From contig JAZQUI010000026.1 of NCBI GenBank assembly GCA_045631205.1, positions 47,025 to 111,024 of the forward strand: a stretch of 64,000 bases of DNA, in the 5' to 3' direction. This DNA is from HGM04593 sp045631205 (GTDB lineage Bacteria; Bacteroidota; Bacteroidia; Bacteroidales; Bacteroidaceae). The notes beneath the pieces are model-generated. The model did no database searches and was not told the origin of the DNA. It saw only the letters and a program-made list of their open reading frames with translations. Shown here piece after piece: positions 27,506 through 36,700 of the stretch. How positions within the stretch are numbered: the first letter of the stretch is position 1; each line of letters opens with the position of its first letter. The translations under genes were made by a program, and so were the position numbers.

Positions 27506-30478
27506 ATGAAAACATTAAAGTATCTATTCATTGCAGCGTTGGCAATATTCACATTCAACGCCTGCGAAGATGTACCCGCCCCCTACGACATACCCGCAAT
27601 GAGCGGTAATGGCAGCGGTAGCGGCAGTGGCAGTGGCGAAAACACTAACGCAATTTTCGAGCAAGACTTTTCGAGCAGCCTTGGTAGTTTTACCCAGAAT
27701 TGCAACAACCCCGACGTACAGTGGGTAAACGATTACAGTTCTGCAGTAGCCAAAGGTTATGTTGATGGCAAAAACCTCGATGCAGTAAGCTACCTTGTTT
27801 CACCCTCTTTCGACCTTACTGGCAAAGAAGCTGCACACGTAGCACTCAAATACGTTATCTGCTACGCCAATACATCAACCGTTAAAGAGAACCACCAATT
27901 GCTCATCAGTGACAACTTCACCGGCGACGCAACAAAGACAAACTGGACCGTTCTCGACTACGGAGCAGTAAATTCAAGCAGCTTCACATTCGGCAACGCC
28001 ACTGTTGATATTCCCGCAGAGTTCCTCGGCAAGAGCAACGTTAATATTGCATTCCGTTACAAGTCAACAACTGAAAAAGCCAGCACATGGGAAATTAAAT
28101 CGGTTGCCATAAACGACGGTGCAGCTCCTGAACAGGATGAAGAAGAAACACCCGGCGACATTATGACCGTTGCCGAGGCCCTTGCATCATACACAGGTAC
28201 TGCAAAACAGGCTGTTGTTAAAGGTTACATCGTTGGTTACATCCCCGACAAGAGCATCGACGAGGCAGTATTCGGCAGCTCGGCAACATCACAGACCAAC
28301 ATCATCCTTGCCGACACACCCGACGAGACAAACATCAGCAAGTGTATCCCCATACAGCTTCCCAGCGGTGACATTCGTAACAAAGTAAACTTGCAGAGCA
28401 ACCCCGGTAACTACAAAAAAGTAGTAACTCTCACCGGTTCACTCGAAAAATACTTCGGCGTAACAGGTCTTAAAGCGGTAAGCAAAGCACTCTTCGAAGG
28501 TGAGGAGGACAGCAGCGACGACAAAAATGAGCCCACCGGCAACATCTACCTCAACGAAACATTTGCCAAAGACCTCGGCAGTTTCACCACTGCACAAATT
28601 GTTAACGAGTACGCTTGGAAACACGAAGTTTACAACGACAAAGCATACGCAAAAGTATCGGGATATGCCGATGGTGCAAGCCAGGATGCAGAAAGCTGGC
28701 TCATCTCACCCGCTATGAATTTCAGCAACGAGACAGCAGCAACCATCAACTTCGACTATGTAATAAACAAAGGTGAGACAAGCCTTGCAGCTGCCAACCA
28801 CAAACTCATGATTACCGACAGCTACACCGGCGACTTCTACACAACAACTTGGGACGAGATTGACTTCGGTGCAACCAACGATGGTACATGGACATTCCGT
28901 AACAGCGGCAACATTGCTGTTCCCGAGACATTTATGGGCAAAGAAGCTGTGGTTATCGCATTCAAATACACATCAACCACATCGGCATCAAGCACTTGGG
29001 AGGTTATGAACGTTGTAGTTACCGGTGGCGAAGGTGGCAACCAAGGAGGTGACAAAGAAGAAGAGGAAGGCGGAAACGCAGGAGGCTCACTCGACGGCAT
29101 CACCGTTGCACAGGCACTCGCAGCATACACAGGCAGTGCAACACCTGCAACCGTAAAAGGTTACATCGTTGGCTGGATCGACGGTATGGCCATTGCAACC
29201 GGCGCACAGTTCAACAGTGATGCAGCATCAAAGACCAACCTCATTCTTGCCGACACACCCGACGAGACAAACGTAAGCAGATGTCTGCCCATACAGCTTC
29301 CCAGCGGCGATATACGCAACGCTTTGAACTTGCAGGACAACCCCGGTAACTACAAGAAATATGTATCACTCACCGGTTCACTCGAAAAATACTTTGGTGT
29401 AGCAGGTCTCAAAACCGTAACAAAAGCAGTATTCGAAGGCAGCGACAACAATGAAGGAGGAGAGGGTGACAAAGAGGAGGATAACGACACCCCTACTACC
29501 GAACCCAACACCATCGCAGGAATTATAGCAGCAGGCCCCGGTAGCGCAGTTGCAAACGGAACCATCATTGCAACATACGCACGCGGTTTCCTTATGAGTG
29601 ACAACACTGCTGCCATCCTTGTATTCCTCGGTGAAGACAAAGGCTTCTCAACAGGCGATGTAGTAACCGTAAGCGGAACAACCAGCACCTACGCAGGACT
29701 TCTCCAGTTCGGTAACACATCAACAGTTACCAAAACCGGTACATCAAGCGTTACCGCTGCAACAGCAAAAGAGATGAGCGCTGCCGACATGGACGCATAC
29801 CTCAGCAAGCCCAGCATACAATACGTATCTTACAAGGGAACACTCGAGATAAGCGGCAACTACTACAATGTAACCATCGCCGGTGCTGCAACAGCTATCG
29901 GCAGCATCTCTTACCCCAACAGCGGCCTAATCGATGCAAGCCTCAACGGCAAGGAAATCATCGTTACCGGTTACACTATCGGCGTAAGCAAAGATATGTA
30001 TGTAAACACAATGGCAACAAGCATTGTAGCAAGCACAACCAATGAGCCCGAGATCGATGACACACCTGGGATTGGCGACGAGCCTGAAAACGGCGATGAT
30101 CCCGAAACTGAGGACACTCCCGCTACTCCCGTAAATGCTATCAGCGTAGCCGATGCTATTGCGGCTTACAACAACGGCACAGTAGGTGAAACAAGCGTTA
30201 CCGGTTACATCGTTGGTTGGGTACAAAGAGGTAACAAGCCCCAGTACACCACCGCAAGTGCAGCTGCAACAAACCTAATTCTTGCCGACAGCCCTGAATA
30301 TAACGATGCAACAATATTCTTCGCTGTTGAGTTACCCACAAACTCTGATATAAGAACTGCACTCAACCTTTCAAACAACCCCGACATGTTTGGAAAGAAA
30401 GTAACCATCACCGGTTCACTTGAAACATATTATGGTGGTGCAGGACTCAAATCTCCCTCAGCTTTCACTATCGAATAA
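27506..30478 (+). CDS. large multidomain lipoprotein with repeated jelly-roll and OB-fold-like modules
   Basis: A 990-residue lipoprotein (signal peptide, C20 in FTFNACEDVPAPYD). Modules in order: choice-of-anchor-J-like jelly roll (about 46-205), DUF6359-like OB module (219-334), second jelly roll (347-508), second OB module (529-643), a DUF5689-like OB segment (665-830) and a third OB module (878-990). The OB modules share GYIVG, NLILAD, PSGDIRN and LTGSLEKYFG; Gly/Ser- and Glu-rich linkers join them. No enzyme motif is visible. It is the last gene of the operon and is probably a surface binding protein. Confidence 0.8.
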   Translation: MKTLKYLFIAALAIFTFNACEDVPAPYDIPAMSGNGSGSGSGSGENTNAIFEQDFSSSLGSFTQNCNNPDVQWVNDYSSAVAKGYVDGKNLDAVSYLVSPSFDLTGKEAAHVALKYVICYANTSTVKENHQLLISDNFTGDATKTNWTVLDYGAVNSSSFTFGNATVDIPAEFLGKSNVNIAFRYKSTTEKASTWEIKSVAINDGAAPEQDEEETPGDIMTVAEALASYTGTAKQAVVKGYIVGYIPDKSIDEAVFGSSATSQTNIILADTPDETNISKCIPIQLPSGDIRNKVNLQSNPGNYKKVVTLTGSLEKYFGVTGLKAVSKALFEGEEDSSDDKNEPTGNIYLNETFAKDLGSFTTAQIVNEYAWKHEVYNDKAYAKVSGYADGASQDAESWLISPAMNFSNETAATINFDYVINKGETSLAAANHKLMITDSYTGDFYTTTWDEIDFGATNDGTWTFRNSGNIAVPETFMGKEAVVIAFKYTSTTSASSTWEVMNVVVTGGEGGNQGGDKEEEEGGNAGGSLDGITVAQALAAYTGSATPATVKGYIVGWIDGMAIATGAQFNSDAASKTNLILADTPDETNVSRCLPIQLPSGDIRNALNLQDNPGNYKKYVSLTGSLEKYFGVAGLKTVTKAVFEGSDNNEGGEGDKEEDNDTPTTEPNTIAGIIAAGPGSAVANGTIIATYARGFLMSDNTAAILVFLGEDKGFSTGDVVTVSGTTSTYAGLLQFGNTSTVTKTGTSSVTAATAKEMSAADMDAYLSKPSIQYVSYKGTLEISGNYYNVTIAGAATAIGSISYPNSGLIDASLNGKEIIVTGYTIGVSKDMYVNTMATSIVASTTNEPEIDDTPGIGDEPENGDDPETEDTPATPVNAISVADAIAAYNNGTVGETSVTGYIVGWVQRGNKPQYTTASAAATNLILADSPEYNDATIFFAVELPTNSDIRTALNLSNNPDMFGKKVTITGSLETYYGGAGLKSPSAFTIE
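28160..30475 (+). repeat. three in-gene repeats encoding OB-like modules
   Basis: Segments at about 28160-28508, 29090-29434 and 30137-30475 encode the same module, and the first two stay close at DNA level (shared CGACACACCCGACGAGACAA and CCCATACAGCTTCCCAGCGG). A jelly-roll unit is also repeated (about 27641-28121 and 28544-29030), so one jelly-roll plus OB block was duplicated in tandem. Confidence 0.8.
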
Positions 30479-30497
30479 TATATTGATAGCTTATCCT

Positions 30498-30531
30498 AAA
30501 ATGGCGATGTTTTCAAAAGCATCGCCATTTT
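30498..30531 (+). terminator. terminator of the outer-membrane operon
   Basis: AAAATGGCGATG and CATCGCCATTTT form the stem, followed by a T-run (TTTTTTTG). It ends the barrel/DUF5689/lipoprotein operon. Confidence 0.85.
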
Positions 30532-30617
30532 TTTGTAATAAATTATTTATTGAAAAGGGAAGAAAATAGACTCAAAAGAATTATCTTCGCAATAGCGAAA
30601 CCCCAAAAACTCAAAAT

Positions 30618-31364
30618 ATGAAACTATTAGAAGGAAAAACAGCACTCGTAACAGGAGCCACACGCGGCATCGGCCGAGCCATTGCAGTAAAATTTGCCGA
30701 GGCAGGCGCAAACATCGCCTTCACCTACCGACAAATAAACAATAACGCACAAGAACTTATCGACCAGATAACAGCAATGGGCGTCACCTGTAAAGGCTAT
30801 GCTGCCGACGCTTCAAGTTACGCAGCAACCGACGATACAGTGAAACAGATAATAGCAGACTTCGGCAAAATAGACATACTCGTTAACAATGCCGGAATAA
30901 CCAAGGACGGTATGCTTATGCGCATGACCGAGGAACAATGGGACAGCGTAATAAATGTAAACCTGAAATCGGCATTCAACTTCACACGCTGTGTTGTGCC
31001 CTTTATGGCAAAACAACGCAGTGGCAGCATCATAAACATGACCTCTATCGTGGGAGAACACGGCAATGCCGGACAATGCAACTACTCAGCATCAAAAGCC
31101 GGTGTTATCGGCCTTGCAAAATCGGTAGCCAAAGAGATGGGCCCACGCGGTATCAGAGCCAACTGTATTGCTCCCGGATTCATACTCACCGATATGACAG
31201 GTGCCATACCCGAACAGATGCGTGAAGAGTGGGCAAAAACCATACCCTTGCGCCGTGCCGGAGCCCCCGAGGATGTTGCAGGCGTTGCACTCTTCCTCGC
31301 CAGTGACCTCTCTTCTTATGTGAGCGGACAGGTTATAAACTGCTGCGGAGCCATGAGCTGCTAA
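30618..31364 (+). CDS. fabG: 3-oxoacyl-ACP reductase
   Basis: A 248-residue short-chain dehydrogenase reducing 3-oxoacyl-ACP with NADPH in fatty-acid elongation. The cofactor loop is TGATRGIGRA, then NNAG, the catalytic triad region (S in NMTSIVGEHG, Y and K in YSASKAG) and the typical FabG end IPLRRAGAPEDVAGVALFLASD. The last residues CCGAMSC differ from the common VDGGMxM. A TATCTTCG box lies about 35 bases upstream. It is a single gene, not next to acpP or fabF. Confidence 0.93.
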   Translation: MKLLEGKTALVTGATRGIGRAIAVKFAEAGANIAFTYRQINNNAQELIDQITAMGVTCKGYAADASSYAATDDTVKQIIADFGKIDILVNNAGITKDGMLMRMTEEQWDSVINVNLKSAFNFTRCVVPFMAKQRSGSIINMTSIVGEHGNAGQCNYSASKAGVIGLAKSVAKEMGPRGIRANCIAPGFILTDMTGAIPEQMREEWAKTIPLRRAGAPEDVAGVALFLASDLSSYVSGQVINCCGAMSC

Positions 31365-31390
31365 TTCACAAAATCCCATATAACAAAAGA

Positions 31391-31426
31391 TTAAGGCTGC
31401 CAATTGATCACAATTGGCAGCCTTAA
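31391..31426. terminator. bidirectional terminator between fabG and pyrG
   Basis: A perfect 16-bp stem (TTAAGGCTGCCAATTG) with loop ATCA lies between the two convergent genes. Confidence 0.87.
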
Positions 31427-31456
31427 CTATTTATATCGATTATGCAATAATCTTGA

Positions 31457-33061
31457 TTATGCTTTGCGAGCATCCACTCTCTTCACAAACTCCATTACCA
31501 AGGGAGAGGGATGAAGCACTGTGCTCGAATATTGAGGCTCGTAAACAACACCAACATACCAATCGCAAGCCGAGAACTCAACAATGTCAACAAGGCCCGA
31601 CTCGGGATGTACACCCGAACATTTCAAACCAGCCTTCTCAAGTTCCTCGCGATACTCAATGTTAAGTTCATATCGGTGATAGTGACGCTCTGTAATCTTC
31701 TCACTGCCATAAGCCTCGTAAGCCTTTGAACCAGCCTCGATAACAGTATCATAACCACCGCGACGCATTGTGCCGAAGGGGTTGCCAACACTCTTCAAGT
31801 CCTCCATAATATCCACCACTCTGTGTGTAGTCTTGTCGTCCATCTCATAGCTGTTAGCATCGGCATAGCCAAGGAGTGTACGAGCGCACTCGATAGCCAT
31901 AACCTGCATACCAAGACCAATACCAAGAGTTACAACATTATTCTCACGGCAATATTTTGCAGCAACAACCTTACCTTCGAAACCACGGGGACCAACTCCG
32001 GGACAGATAACAATACCATCCATACCTTTCAGTTGCTCAGCCACGTTCTCGTCAGTAATCTTTTCGCTGTTTATAAAGTTCAATTTAACCTTGCAGTCGC
32101 AATATGTACCACACTGCGAAAGACTCTCGTGAATACTCTTGTAAGCATCCTGCAAGTCATATTTACCCACAAGACCAATATTCACAACTTTCTTCGCATT
32201 CTTTCTGCGCTCAACAAACGAACGCCAGGGAGCAAGTGCGGGAGTTTCGCCGATGGGCTCACCAGTAAGGCTCAAAATAGCTGTATCCAAGCCCTGCTCC
32301 TGCATTTTGATAGGTACCTCGTAAATAGAGGGAACATCAAGGCTCTGCACCACGCAGTCGGGACGCACATTACAGAAACTTGCAACTTTCTTGCAAAGTC
32401 CCTGACTCAACTTATGCTCGGCACGCAACACCAAACAGTCGGGCTGAATACCAAGGCTCTGCAACTGCTTTACAGAGTGCTGTGTGGGCTTTGTTTTAAG
32501 CTCACCTGCAGCTGCGAGATAAGGTACATAAGTCAAGTGCACACACACCGCACGATTGCCAAGTTCCCATTTGAGCTGGCGTATAGCCTCCAAGAAAGGC
32601 AAACCCTCAATATCGCCAACAGTACCGCCAATCTCAGTGATAACATAATCGAATTTCTCCTTTGTGCTACCACGTTTCATCTTACGCTTAATCTCGTCTG
32701 TGATGTGGGGAATAACCTGTACGGTTTTTCCAAGATACTCGCCACGACGCTCTTTCTCTATAACCTCGCTATAAATACGACCAGTAGTAAAGGTATTCCA
32801 ACGAGTGGTCTTGATATCGGTAAAACGCTCATAGTGACCGAGGTCAAGGTCGGCCTCGTGACCATCGATTGTAATATAACACTCACCATGCTCCTGGGGG
32901 TTAAGAGTACCCGGAGAAACATTGATATAAGGGTCGAATTTCTGGATGGTAACTTTGTAACCTCTCGCCTGCAAAAGTTTACCGATTGAAGCCGAGATGA
33001 TACCCTTGCCAAGAGAAGAGGCAACACCACCTGTAACGAAGATAAATTTAGTTTCAGCCAT
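31457..33061 (-). CDS. pyrG: CTP synthase with a degenerate glutaminase site
   Basis: A 534-residue CTP synthase, normally making CTP from UTP, ATP and glutamine. The synthetase half looks intact: VTGGVASSLGKG, DPYIN, HGECYITIDGHEADLDLGHYERF, TEIGGTVGDIE and KTKPTQHSVKQL. The glutaminase half is full length, but the catalytic residues are changed: the nucleophile Cys of GICLGMQ is Gly (G382 in GIGLGMQ), and the HPE motif is EPQ (E508, Q510), so Cys, His and Glu are all lost. It should therefore depend on free ammonia or another partner. It is behind its own promoter at 33138-33169. Confidence 0.93.
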   Translation of the reverse strand: MAETKFIFVTGGVASSLGKGIISASIGKLLQARGYKVTIQKFDPYINVSPGTLNPQEHGECYITIDGHEADLDLGHYERFTDIKTTRWNTFTTGRIYSEVIEKERRGEYLGKTVQVIPHITDEIKRKMKRGSTKEKFDYVITEIGGTVGDIEGLPFLEAIRQLKWELGNRAVCVHLTYVPYLAAAGELKTKPTQHSVKQLQSLGIQPDCLVLRAEHKLSQGLCKKVASFCNVRPDCVVQSLDVPSIYEVPIKMQEQGLDTAILSLTGEPIGETPALAPWRSFVERRKNAKKVVNIGLVGKYDLQDAYKSIHESLSQCGTYCDCKVKLNFINSEKITDENVAEQLKGMDGIVICPGVGPRGFEGKVVAAKYCRENNVVTLGIGLGMQVMAIECARTLLGYADANSYEMDDKTTHRVVDIMEDLKSVGNPFGTMRRGGYDTVIEAGSKAYEAYGSEKITERHYHRYELNIEYREELEKAGLKCSGVHPESGLVDIVEFSACDWYVGVVYEPQYSSTVLHPSPLVMEFVKRVDARKA

Positions 33062-33137
33062 ATAGAAAGTTTGTATTTAATAATCAAAAAAAATAATGTC
33101 CAAACCCATGGCCTGTTTACACGTGACTCTGGACATA

Positions 33138-33169
33138 CAAAGATAATGCAAGCCGAGAGCAATACAAAA
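33138..33169 (-). promoter_or_regulatory. pyrG promoter
   Basis: On the minus strand TTTTG (33165-33169), a 19-base spacer and TATCTTTG (33138-33145) give one of the best consensus matches in the window. The leader to the pyrG ATG is about 70 bases. It is the edge of a repeat whose second copy (33418 on) has the -7 box altered to TATCTTTT. Confidence 0.75.
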
Positions 33170-33319
33170 TAAATTTGTTTTTTTTGAGAAGAAAAAAGCA
33201 AGAAAATTCACCACAACAAAAGCAACGAAAAAAGCAACATAAATTATTGCACAAAATTCGTTGGAAAGCTCGCTTTACAAAAGAATTGAAGATCAATAAT
33301 TTACAACGCGAGCAAAGCG
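33141..33319. repeat. intergenic direct repeat, copy 1
   Basis: About 179 bases, roughly 85-90% identical to 33418-33595; shared blocks include AATACAAAATAAATTTGTTT, ATAAATTATTGCACAAAATT and AATAATTTACAACGCGAGCA. It carries the intact pyrG promoter at its left end. No gene is seen in 33062-33755. Confidence 0.85.
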
Positions 33320-33417
33320 AAAGTTGCTTATTCCTCCCGGAATAAGCAAGCTTTTTCGCGCAAAAAGTAGAATTTACAAAATATTGCCGAGGCGCAGCTT
33401 ATCTTCTGCGAAGCAAA

Positions 33418-33595
33418 AGATAATGCAAGCCGAGTGCAATACAAAATAAATTTGTTTTTTTTGAAAAGAAAAAAGCAAAAAAAATAACCACAACAAAAGC
33501 AACAAAAAACGCAATATAAATTATTGCACAAAATTCGAATGGAAGCCTGCTTCACGAAAGAATTGAAGAGCAATAATTTACAACGCGAGCAAAGC
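33418..33595. repeat. intergenic direct repeat, copy 2
   Basis: Second copy of 33141-33319, separated by about 98 bases. The promoter-like end reads TATCTTTT in place of TATCTTTG, so it is probably weaker or inactive. Confidence 0.85.
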
Positions 33596-33681
33596 AAACA
33601 AGCTTTCATTTGCAAACAACAGATTGTCACTTGTTTCGCAAAAGAGAGAAATCCGATACATATCAAAAAGTATATATACAA

Positions 33682-33709
33682 AAGCGGGTGACCCAAAAGT
33701 CACCCGCTT
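33682..33709 (-). terminator. terminator of the GH27-GH16 gene
   Basis: AAGCGGGTGAC and GTCACCCGCTT form an 11-bp stem with a six-base loop, followed by TTTTG on the minus strand. A second small hairpin (ATTGACTAA/TTAGTCAAT, 33718-33736) lies between it and the gene. Confidence 0.82.
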
Positions 33710-33755
33710 GACTGAAGATTGACTAAATTAGTCAATTTCTTTATTTGAAGATTTA

Positions 33756-36700
33756 TTACTTCACCATCACCTTCTCGCCATCAACCAAGTAAATACCGGC
33801 AGACAAAGAGAATGTGCGAGAGCCATCGACATAAGCCTCGGCCACTTTGCGACCCATAATATCGAAGACAGTAACAACTCTCGGGCTTTCAACAGAAACA
33901 CCCACGCCACCATCAACGGCATAGAAGTCAACAACTTTATCGGCATTCACATCCACAATATTCACAGTGCCCAATGTGTTCTCCATGCCAACTTTCTGAT
34001 AAACACGCACCCAGTCGAAAAGCGTCTCATAAGTGTGTGTAACATCGGCATTTGCAGCCCACGCGCCATTACCAACACTCTGGTTAAGAATTATGTGGAA
34101 GTTATCGTTAAAAGGCCATTGTCCCTTGTTCAAAGCATCCTGCGATGTCGATTTAGTGTACTGACCCACCTGCTTGCCATCTACAAACCACTTGATTGAT
34201 GTCTCGTCCCACTCAAGAGAGTAGATGTGGTAACGGTCGAGAGGTGTTGCCACATTGAAGCTCGACTGCGGGTTGCCTGTTTTACCAAGATTGTATGTCC
34301 AGTTGCTGTGTACAGTGTGCCAAGAACGCTCCTGTGTATCGATAGTTTCCCAGATATCAATCTCGCCATCGTTAGGCCAGCCACCCGACTGATCCTCGGG
34401 CATCATCCAGAATGCAGGGAAGTTGCCAACCCAGGGGTTCGATTTAATACGGCCCTCAATGCGACCATATGTAAAGCCGAACTTGCCACGGCTCCATATA
34501 CCACCGGTAATCATAGGTACATTATCGACCGATGTGTCGGGGTTAGGTATTGCACGTGTCACGAGCTTGCCGTCCTCAATATAAACAACCTCTTCGCGGT
34601 CGCTCAACCAACGGTTCCATGTTGCTCCCTGACGCTGGCAACGTACCCACCAGTCGCTCGAAGGCTGTGTACCGTCGGCTGCATTGAACTCGTCGCAGAA
34701 TACCACGCGCCACTCACTGTCGCCCTGATTGAAGTCGGTATAAATCTCAACATCGCCATCAACAACCTCGGCAGGGATAGTCATTGTACCATCAGTAGGA
34801 GTAATAACATACTCACCCCACTGCTTGTTTCCATTCACATATTGCTCGCCACCAAGGTTGAAACCGTGACGCACAACAACCTCGTCGGCCTCAAAGCCGG
34901 GAGCACCGGGTTGCAAGGTAAACTGTATAGGTTGTGAAGGAGTTATCACCATAGGCAACGCAGTGTTGTTCACACCGTTTATACCACCATTGATGGTGTT
35001 AAGTTCAAGAGTTCTGGCACCACGCAACACATGTACAAGTACATCTATTATCGCACCACCGTTTGAAATAATTTCGGAAGAACCCGCAGGAGAAATATTG
35101 TTTACATCGGCTTTAATACGTGCGCGATAAACACCTTCGGCCAAAATCTCGGGAATCTCAAACAAAGGCAACTGCTTGCCGGGCGAGGTTACAGTGTTAC
35201 CCTTGCTATCCTTTCCGTTGTAATAAGTAAAGGCAACAAGCTCGCTCGAGTAAGAGGGCAACCCCTCTGCATTGAGCATAGGAGTAAAGCAACCATCATT
35301 GTTTATATCAACATAGAGATAATAGTGCAAATTCTCTTTACCATCCTCGAGGCTGAAAGAGACACTGTTTGCGTTGTAAAGAACAAGCGAAGAACCTGTG
35401 TAATCGGCATATACTGTATTGCTCTCAACAGCATACTCATCCTCGTTAAGCCCTACACCCATAACAAGTGTAGCATTGTAACCACTGGCATATTCGGCAT
35501 CTCTGTCGAATGAGAGAGCATAGCCTTCGCCACCACCGGCATTGCCGGCCTCCACAAAGAGAGCCACTATTTCAACATCACCATCGACATAAGCAGCAGG
35601 TATAGATATTACATCACCCTCTATAAGGTACGAGGGAAGGAATATTTCGTCATACTGCTTTACACCGCATTTTTCGGCAGCACCGGCAAGATTATGACCG
35701 TGACGCACCTTAACAGCGTCGAGCATATATCCCTCGGCAGGTACAACCTTCACATCCAATGCTGTTGCAAATGCAACCTCGGCAGGCAACGCACTACCGT
35801 CGGCCGCAAGCAAAGAACCATTTTCGGCTATAACGCTCAACGCACCTTTATCAGAGTGAACGTTCAACACAACATCGCACACAGCACCACCGTTCTTTAT
35901 TATACCATTACCATCCTCGGCACGACCGGCAGGGTCAACAGAAGCCCAGTCAACCTTGTAACGCATCATATAATAACCATTAGGCATATCGGCAGGCAAG
36001 GTAAACGCAGGCGGGTTAAGCACGTTGGCATTTGAAACCACCGCACCGGTACTGTTGTAACCATTACCCGAACCCACTGTAGGCTCACCATAAGAGAATG
36101 CCATAATATCGGATGTGGCCGGGATTGAACCATCGGAGTTAAGCTGCGCCTCAAAAGCACCATCCTGTCCACGGTCAATATAGACAAAACCATTCATCCA
36201 GGTACCTGTAAAACCAAATGTTGGTGTAAGTGTTTCGCCGGCTTGTGCAGTAAACACATTACCATCAATTTTGCTGTATATTTTAAGAGGAGTAGGCAAC
36301 TGGATAGTTTGATTGCCGTCGGCCGAACCATTCAATGATACACTGTTCAAACGACGTGACGAATGGGTGTAGCCCATAGACTTGTCAAAGATAACAGGGT
36401 AATACTCTGTCATAGCACTGTTCTTTGCAATAAGCTGCATGCAGTCAATGTCGGCCATCCAACCGCTTTCGTTGTATAGACGCACCACGTTGTTACCCTT
36501 GTTAAGCACAACATCAACATCCACTGTACCCACAGCGCTCCAGCCACCACTGTTTGTGGTAACCGACACGGGTGTACCGCCATTTACGCTCACCTTCATT
36601 GTACGGTTATCACCCGATATGAATGAGAAGCGCAAAGTATATTCACCACCATCCTTGCTGTACACATTCTTCCACAAGAGGTCGTTTTCGGCTCTTCCGC

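Noticed and set aside
27641..30475. Repeats considered as a possible CRISPR or tandem-repeat array
   Set aside because: The repeats are in-frame protein modules of about 340 bases, not short repeats with spacers.
31823..32989. 388-codon plus-strand ORF
   Set aside because: Antisense shadow of pyrG, with no start context or recognisable domain.
33328..33696. 122-codon minus-strand ORF in the pyrG/GH27 intergenic region
   Set aside because: It crosses the second direct repeat and a terminator, is low-complexity (Phe/Cys-rich from T-runs) and matches no family.
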